In this document: positions 57,168 through 64,000 of the stretch, piece by piece
How the letters are laid out: each line of letters opens with the position of its first letter
How positions within the stretch are numbered: the stretch's first letter is position 1
DNA from: Conus ventricosus
Taxonomy: Eukaryota > Mollusca > Gastropoda > Neogastropoda > Conidae
Length of the DNA stretch: 64,000 nt
Direction: 5' to 3'
Assembly: GCA_018398815.1 (NCBI GenBank)
Contig: CM031610.1
Location: forward strand, 33,430,115 to 33,494,114
Made by a program: the position numbers and the translations under genes
The notes under the pieces: generated by a model
What the model was told of the DNA's origin: nothing
Seen by the model: only the letters and a program-made list of their open reading frames with translations
Database searches by the model: none

Positions 57168-57486
57168 TACTATCATACTGGCTACTGGATCAAGTGAATC
57201 AAAACCACCATTGTGGCTTGAAAAATTCAGTGCATTCCACAAAAACAATTATTAAAATCACATGAATAATACATTTGTGGTGCATGATTAGTCTGCATGT
57301 ATGTGGTTATTGATCTCTGTGAAGCACATTAGATGTGTGTATCTTTTGACACTAATAACGTCCATACCGAGCGGTAAGCTTGTTTATAACGCTCTGTGAC
57401 GGTAATCGATTCATCCTTCCCAGTGATAGAAAAAACCAAACCTGATCTCTCTTTGTTGAGGGTATTACGATGGTTTTCATTGTTTT

Positions 57487-57542
<56 letters not shown>

Positions 57543-57701
57543 TTGTTTAATTATAAATGTGCGTGTGTGTGTGTGTGGTGTGTGTGTGTGTGTGTGCTCT
57601 CATGCGCGCGCGCGCTTGTGTGTGTATATATGTGCGTGCCTCTGTGTGTATGTGCGCGTGTATGTTATATATATATATATATATTATATATATGTGTGTT
57701 G

Positions 57702-57773
<72 letters not shown>

Positions 57774-57900
57774 GAGAGCGTGCGCGTGCGGGTTGTTGTG
57801 TGTGTTTGTGTGTCCTATATCTGTGTGCGTACCTACGTGTGTGTGTGTGTGCGTGTGTGTGCGTGTGTGTGTCTGTATGTGTGTTTTAAAACGTTCGACC
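57095..57900. repeat. Microsatellite field
   Basis: (GC)n/(GT)n at 57098-57162, (GA)n at 57488-57540, (GT)n at 57560-57598, TA at 57667-57692, (GT)n at 57693-57731, (GA)n at 57731-57778 and GT-rich DNA to 57885. No gene is recognised between them. Confidence 0.93.
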
Positions 57901-58861
57901 CTTCAGCTGTACGATTTTCAGGCCACGCTCACACTGAAAATCGTTTCATTTTAATCAGTTATATAGCCGTCCAGTCGTATACCCTGCGCACTGTGGGGTT
58001 GTGGCTTAGCCAAGATGCTGTAGTGCAGATCAATAGAGACCAGACCGCACGAAGAAACTGACGCCTCCTACATGAAACAAACTGTCACTCAAAATGCGAG
58101 AGACGTCACGCGGTAGACTCAAGGTGATTTTCAATTTCTGCTGTCCGCGTTCTCCTCCTCCCCCCGTCCCTGCATCAATTCGGGAAAATTCCAGAACAGA
58201 CTGTAGAAATCTACTACTCTTTGCACGTCAAATGCAGAGTCAATATCTGTCTGAAAAAAAAAGCATTTGATCAAGAGAGCCAGTACACGTCATTCTTGTC
58301 AAGCAACCATTACAAAACAGTTGAAGACTGTTTTATGCCGGAGTTAGGAGTTATTTTCAAACAAAAGAGAATCGGTTCCCTAGGCCTGTGTTAGGAGGCG
58401 GTGTTTTGATGTTGTTGTTTGTTTGTTTGTTTTTTTAATGACAGTCGGTCCTACAGCCAGCGAATTCAAGACACAAGGCTGTTACAGACGGATTGAGTTT
58501 CCATCTTCAGTTCCAGATGCTTTTACTGTCTTCTTGCCAGTCTTTCTGGTTATTGCACGTGACAGCCGCTGTATGTATGCGCTCTCCGGCACGCGCATGC
58601 GCGCGTGCACACATGCGCGCGCGCGCACACACACACACACAACACACACACCCTAAGTCCTGCCTTCCAAATAAAGTACAGTTCCACTCTAAACCTTGCT
58701 TTAGAAGGTAGAAAAAGAGAAAGCACAAAGCTCTGTTTGTGCGACAGTGGCAAGAAAAAGCCGTCCGTTCAATAATAATACGGTTCTACAAAGACTTAAC
58801 TCGTTGATTTTAAGAAACGATCTAGGCCTATGGGTGACCTCCAATGAAAAGAGGAGCTTAC
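57901..58861. other. BHMT intron 1, proximal part
   Basis: Unique intron sequence with GC/CA alternation at 58590-58650. No other feature is recognised. Confidence 0.5.
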
Positions 58862-58874
58862 CTTTGGTTGGCAT
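58862..58874 (-). CDS. BHMT: Betaine-homocysteine S-methyltransferase-like, first coding exon (13 nt)
   Basis: On - the sequence is ATGCCAACCAAAG|GTAAGC, giving M-P-T-K plus the first base of a Gly codon. It ends at a near-consensus donor. Joined to exon 2 it gives [13 protein letters not shown], matching the usual start of BHMT proteins (a short basic leader then GLLERL). The phase fits exactly. The 5' UTR must continue above 58874; its start and promoter are not defined, though 58930-59200 is relatively CpG-rich. Because the match is only 13 nt, another first exon is possible. Intron 1 is 31.9 kb as assembled, less if unit B and the tandem LTR copy are artefacts. Confidence 0.7.
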
Positions 58875-59227
58875 GACGATAATCGTGTTTCAGTCTGGCT
58901 TCAAAGTCTGTAGGCTATGTAGCTGCTGATGAAACGGCGCTCACAAGTCAACGCTGCTAACACCCAGCCTACTCTCCAGCAAAACGCAGCCCCAACAAAC
59001 CACAGTAGGCTGCTGTTGTTATCTCCCTCCCCTTCGCTACCATTGGCAGGCTCGCAGTCAAGTGTCACACACTGTGAACCCCGACCTCGTAACACAGTTA
59101 CCGACACACAGAGCACGCGGAGAACAGAGAGCGCGGACCAAGTCAGTTAACGTTGTTGCGCAGCTGCTCCTTGCTATTTCTCTGCTTTATTATGCAGACG
59201 GGGATGGTTTCGTAACGCGCGTGCATC

Positions 59228-59705
59228 TGGGTACACGCCACAATTTGGAGTTTGCACCAAATCACTATTTAATCATGTAAGCGTTTTGAGGCCTAGCATA
59301 AATTTCAGCGGACATTTCGTTTCAAACTGATAATCAATCAAAGAACAACCATCCACCAATCAATTCACCTGTTTTGGGGTATTTCAATCAATGACATCAT
59401 TCACAATCTTCAAATACATGACCTCCCCCTTGGTTCACCTCACATTTTAGGCCTTTGCACTCACCCGTAACCCTATCTTTGCGGCAGGTGGTTTCCCCAA
59501 AACAGTCCCATTTTCTTCATTTCGATCTGTCTGTTTGGAACTAACTGGCTTGTCCCTTGATGGCCATATGAAAGACAACGAGGAGAATCAACTTTCAGAC
59601 TCAATGAAAATTCTCAAAACAATCTATTTGTGCTATTCTATAAATATTCAACACCTTAAGCAAGGCTTGGGCGCATCAATTTTTGGTGTGCAGCCTCTGT
59701 TTTTT
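59228..59705 (+). mobile_element. Dispersed repeat family Y, copy 2
   Basis: A longer copy of the 21858-22140 element with the same phrase order. It has an extra stretch at 59330-59520 containing CATTCACAATCTTCAAATAC. It lies just upstream of the BHMT first exon. Confidence 0.6.
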
Positions 59706-59763
59706 ATGGTTTGTTTGTGAGCAGGGCTACACAACAACCACAAAACTGACTTTGAACAAACTT

Positions 59764-59942
59764 CCCCCGAAGTCGGAGTGTGGCTGCCCATGTGGCGGGG
59801 TAATCAAAAACGGTCACACACGTAATGTTCTCATCCCCAGCTGATGTATTTGTACCATAGTGTTCAAGTACTTCGGCTGTTCGGATGATCCCTGGAGTCT
59901 TTTAGCCAGGGTACGACAACAACAACAACAACAACAACAACT
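59764..59942 (+). mobile_element. SINE-like element Z, copy with long (CAA)n tail
   Basis: Same ends as the 26.4-kb copy with a tail of about nine CAA units. Near-identity over about 160 bp suggests fairly recent activity of this family. Confidence 0.75.
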
Positions 59943-61129
59943 TAACGAAAAGGTGAAATGTGTCTTACTTAGGGTTTGACTCCATTGCATTTTGGGGACG
60001 TAACAAACGTCGGATTCAGCATCGTTCAAATTACAAGGAACAAGTGTAGTCCGCAGCAACTACTTATTTCCCAGTCTAGAAAAAGAAGTTACTCTAGATG
60101 AGGTCTCCATTACTTGATAAAATTACTACAAATTTTCTACTAAGCACTACTAAGCACGGCGAAGGCAATGCTATAACTTGATATTTATCTACATATTCAC
60201 ATAGTTTTCGTTGAATAGGCCTTTAAAATTTTTTTAGAGCTGTGAAAGCTGTTAGTGTGTGTATGGTGCGGGGTGGGGGTGGGGGTGGGGGTGGGGGTGG
60301 TGTGAGTGGGAGCTTCTTGAACGATGAATCCATGCTTTTGCTCTCGTTAACATTTCGAGTCATTAAAACACACACACACGCACGCACGCACGCACGCACG
60401 CACACACGGGGAATAAATATCTTGATCCGTATCAACAATTACTTCCCTTGGTCGCAAATAATTTTGATCTCAGTCATGATCCAAGATTCGTCCGACCTTG
60501 AAGAAGATATGCGTTCTCCGTTGTCCCTAACAGTTTTTTTTTTTTACCCCATCGACTTCGTAAGGATCAGAAAAACAGATTCTTCTTTTCATTGGTTTTT
60601 TTTTTTTCTGACAGCAAAACGATCTTCGCTTCCCAATGCCGTGTACCACTCACAGTGATACATGTTCATTCAGAGTGTTGGGACATGCGTGATGCCAGAC
60701 ATGAACACTTTACAGCATGAAAACCTTGTTCAGAGATGTCCCACCTCATGTGATCTTCGAATATCTGAAAGAGATCAACATTCTTCATCTGACCTAAGAT
60801 TTTACAGAAGAAAGGTTCTAAACGAAATTTCCAGTGTTTTTAGGTGTATTTTAAGGGGTCGTGTGAATGAGTTATTTATTTATTTTTTTTTAACCTAATT
60901 TTTTATTTGACTTGAGCGCGGTGACAGCCCTGATATGGCCCTTTGAGGTCAGCTTAGCTATAAGCAACATTATTTCCCTCTCTCTCTTTTTGCTTCCCAC
61001 ATTTCATGCTTTTCTTTTCTTTTTTTTTTTCTTTTTTTTTAAGGCATGTTAGGAGACCCTCAGCAGACAAATTATGAAGGAGTTTTAAAACTAAGGTGAC
61101 TGCAGGGAGAACCTGAAACAAGAGCAAAT
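59943..61129. other. Spacer upstream of BHMT
   Basis: A (GGGGGT)n run at 60268-60300, a (CGCA)n run at 60368-60408 and several T runs. The frame at 60662-60898 shows no known domain. No gene is recognised. Confidence 0.5.
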
Positions 61130-61235
61130 ACAGAATTACTGCGCTGCCAAACGAAAGACCAACAAATTACAAAACAAACACAACGCGTTTCGACCTATTT
61201 GGTCTTTTTCAGGCGAGACAAATAACATTCAAGAC
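61130..61235 (-). mobile_element. Penelope-type 3'-end fragment
   Basis: On - it reads CGCCTGAAAAAGACCAAATA, then GGTCGAAACGCGTTGTGTT and GTTTTGTAATTTGTTGG. The CTGAA...GACC...GGTC...GAAACGCG hairpin wording is typical of the segment following the GIY-YIG domain of Penelope-like elements. A related scrap is at 18255-18332. Confidence 0.6.
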
Positions 61236-61613
61236 AATTGGAAACGAAGAACAAACAGACAGTTACCAGGACAAAATCGGGTGGGCTTTTTTGTTTGTTT
61301 GTTTGTTTGTTTTTTGTTTGTTTGTTTTGTTTTTTAATTGACACAACAGCAGGGAAATTTTTGTCTATTCAAATGGTATTATTGTTACCTGACCCCTACT
61401 GTAATCTTGGGTTTTGACTGTGTCATGTAGATTAGTTTTGCGGGGTCACATGCATGTGCTAAAACTCTAAATCATCTATGTAGAGTGGTTTCAGGTATAG
61501 CATGGTCTTTGATTAAAACCAATCCCAAAACCAATCATCCCGTGTCACAAAACCCTGTCATAACCCCGTTCCCCCACCCTCCCATTTCCGCACTCTCTCT
61601 CCATCCCCCTCTA

Positions 61614-61690
<77 letters not shown>

Positions 61691-62179
61691 ATCTCATTTA
61701 TTTCAAAGGGTTGTTTATAATCTATGAATATATGAACCACCTCTTTACAGAACTCACCCGCGACTCTTTATGTTTATTGTTCGCTGGGCTTTCCAAAAAA
61801 TTTTTATAGTCCCACAACATTCATTTCCATCAGTCTGCTTGGAACCACCTAGCATGTATGTTAATGGACAAGCCGGAAGGAGAAAAAGATAGAGGGGGAA
61901 ATTCAATTTCACACGAGTGCGCGCGCGCGCACGCACGCACGCACGCATGCACGCACGCAAGCACGCACGCACGCATGCACGCACGCAAGCACGCACGCAC
62001 GCACGCACGCACACTGGTCTACCCAAATTCTTTGCCGAGCACGTTTACATGCGCAACATGCAACAAAACAATACAGAAAATATCACAGAGAAAATATTTG
62101 CAGAAAGATGACTTTTCCTCCATTTTATTTTTCTCTCCCAGGACTGGCCCTATTATACATTCACTTTATCAGCTTGTAA

Positions 62180-62212
<33 letters not shown>

Positions 62213-63086
62213 TTTTTTTTTTTCTCTCGTGATATTTTCGTTTCCTTTCGTAATCCGTTTTCTGTTCTATTCTTCTGTCTTTTCTTCTTTCTTTTTTTTT
62301 CTTTTACTTCTTTGCATTTTTCTTCTCAAATGTGTCCCGGTCATTTTTTATACATTATTTTCTTTCTGACAAAGGCAAAAATGGAAATGAGGACACTGAC
62401 AAAAAGAAATGTCAGCTAGGGGTCACATTATTACTGCCGTATTTTTTGCCTTTGAAAGCTGGAGAGATATAGTGGATCAAGAGCATGTAGGCTACACAAA
62501 ATTGAATTCTAGACAGGCCGTAAATTGTTTTGGATACGAATCCACCTTTCTGCCTGTCTACTCATATGCCTCTCCGTCTGTCTGTCTGTCTCTCCCCCCT
62601 CCGGCTGTCTCTTTTTCTTCTATAATTCCTTGTACTCGGGGCTAAACAGAAGACCAACAATCAATCACACACACACATACATACATACATACATACATAC
62701 ATACATACATACACACGCACACACAAAAACCACCTAAAACCTGGTTTTCATCCCGATTTCCTCTCCTTGAAAATAAACAGAACGTGATTAGCTCTGTCTG
62801 TCTCTCCTCTCTCTAACGCGTACACACGCACTGACTGACTGACTGAAACCATTTACTGTCAGATTAACGTAGTGTTGTACACAGAGAGAGAGAGAGAGAG
62901 AATAACCCAGTTGTGTCCCTCGGTAAGTACTCGGAAACGCATTGACAATCTTGCCGTGTTGATTTCTATTGTGTGGTCTGCAGGCCTTCTGAAGCTCATC
63001 AGATTAATCATTATGATTCAGTAATGATTGATTAAGAGTGTACAGTACAAGTCGATGTCGTTATAGAGTGATTTTTTTTTTTTTTT
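61236..63086. repeat. Spacer with microsatellites
   Basis: (GTTT)n at 61290-61330, (CA)n at 61616-61685, (GCAC)n at 61918-62012, T-rich DNA at 62190-62300, (CTGT)n at 62576-62590, (ACAT)n at 62672-62712 and (GA)n at 62885-62903. No gene is recognised. Confidence 0.85.
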
Positions 63087-63553
63087 GGCTGTCCCACTCT
63101 CTGCGCCACCTCAGAGGCAGTGCACCCACGCCGCTCATTCCGACACCCCGTCCACAGCCACAGCCCGGTCGGCCCCGCCAATCAACAGGGAGCAGTCAAT
63201 GTCAAGAGGCAACCCACCGGAGGAGACACTGCACTGCTGCCGAGTCACTTCGGTGGTGTTCAGTGGCGCCTGTTCTGATCTAACATACGTAGGACACCAC
63301 CTACTAAGCCCCCTACTGACGACAATAATTGCTTAGTCGCGGAGCCGGCGTGAGTGAGCTCTCCCTCCGGAGGGCGCCACCACGTCCGTCCAACGACAGC
63401 CCCATGGACCCGCCGATACCGGTGACCCCGACGGAACCAAACCAAGGTCACAGACGTGGAGAGGACATCGAAATTGAGGTCACCATGAGAGCAGGGCATG
63501 AAGGGCCACAGAATTTGAGACATTTTTTTTTTTAATGCTGATCGATGAGAATG
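63087..63553 (-). mobile_element. Dispersed repeat family X, second full-length copy
   Basis: Collinear with 5499-5978 over its length, with the same T run at the left (63072-63086) and the same AATGCTGATCGATGAGAAT end. Divergence is mostly single substitutions plus short deletions (for example a missing roughly 20-bp segment near 63180). Confidence 0.72.
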
Positions 63554-63589
63554 AGGATGATTAAGATGATGCTACAGATTTCCGTTTCG

Positions 63590-63900
63590 GTCTGAGACTA
63601 CATGACAGGGCTGTACTCTAAGCTTCCTTTCATAATATATCCCGGCGTCAACCAGGCCCGAGAGATACAGGCACCTGCAGTGTTTGTCAGGAAATTTGAG
63701 CAACACTCTCAGAAACGCATCCATTAAGTGGATGAAACTCGACTGTGTGGTCCCAGTCTTCCCAACTGAGTCCGCAGCAAACTCAACTCTGGTAGGAGCC
63801 GGTCGGGTCAGAAAAAACCCACATGACTTCTGATGGGATTCGAACCCACGACCTCCCAGCCGGGAGTCCGCGACGTTAACCACTTCGCCACGGCGGCTGG
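63590..63900 (-). mobile_element. tRNA-derived SINE
   Basis: On - it begins CCAGCCGCCGTGGCGAAGTG with an A box at 63874-63893 (TGGCGAAGTGGTTAACG) and a B box GGTTCGAATCCC at about 63836-63848. A SINE body of about 240 bp follows. The head is closer to a tRNA than in the 3.3-kb SINE, but it continues into unrelated sequence and lacks a clean acceptor stem, so it is not a tRNA gene. Confidence 0.8.
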
Positions 63901-64000
63901 TGTTATAGAGTGATCTTAGTTTTAGTTTGAAGCTTGCGATCGCTTTTATTTTATTGTCTTTTTTACCTAATACGTCCTAAGTATTCTAGAATTTGATGGA

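Noticed and set aside
60662..60898. 78-codon plus-strand frame downstream of a CAGTGATAC region
   Set aside because: No motif, no splice signals of note, and it ends in T-rich sequence; chance open frame.

Overview
This is eukaryotic, intron-rich, repeat-dense DNA. It holds two split protein genes with GT-AG introns, several classes of retrotransposon, tRNA-derived SINEs and very many CA/GA/TA microsatellites. The ferritin and betaine-homocysteine methyltransferase (BHMT) sequences and the LINE, Penelope and SINE content point to a lophotrochozoan, most likely a gastropod mollusc. That assignment is inference; no marker gene fixes it.

The two genes converge. A ferritin heavy-chain-like gene runs on + from before the window: exons at 4688-4834, 6036-6161 and 10318-10578, with AATAAA signals near 11.7-11.9 kb. 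Its first coding exon is not in the window. A BHMT-family gene runs on - from a 13-nt first coding exon at 58862-58874 through 26784-26974, 21611-21805, 19951-20062, 18057-18234 and 17446-17527 to the terminal exon 14724-15019. All seven exons join in phase to about 355 codons once one missing base in the fifth exon is allowed for. All three zinc-ligand cysteines are present, but the betaine-cage residues are partly changed and the C-terminal arm of vertebrate BHMT is absent.

Layout. 0.2-3.3 kb: restriction-like-endonuclease (R2-superclade type) LINE followed by a tRNA-SINE. 3.7-11.9 kb: ferritin with repeat-filled introns. 12.3-14.4 kb: a tandem repeat and two palindromic MITE-like elements. 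14.7-22.5 kb: BHMT 3' half, with two intronic minisatellites, one of which amplifies the authentic 5' splice site. 22.5-30.8 kb (unit A) and 30.8-39.4 kb (unit B): an 8.3-8.6 kb direct duplication carrying BHMT exon 2 and a Penelope-like element. Unit B is full of single-base indels. 39.1-49.1 kb: a minus-strand Ty3/gypsy-type LTR element arranged LTR-internal-LTR-internal-LTR, with a tRNA-Arg-like primer site and a 5-bp target duplication AAGAC on its outer edges. 49.1-58.8 kb: LINE remnants and microsatellites in BHMT intron 1. 58.9-64 kb: BHMT exon 1, then SINEs and dispersed repeats.

The indel-rich stretch from about 30.84 to 49.09 kb looks like unpolished long-read sequence and probably a redundant copy of the 22.5-30.6 kb locus, so the copy number of everything in it is doubtful. 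No unknown multi-gene system was found. The most interesting signals are the splice-donor minisatellite, the LTR element with integrase directly after protease, the 41-residue ferritin tail and the divergent BHMT.
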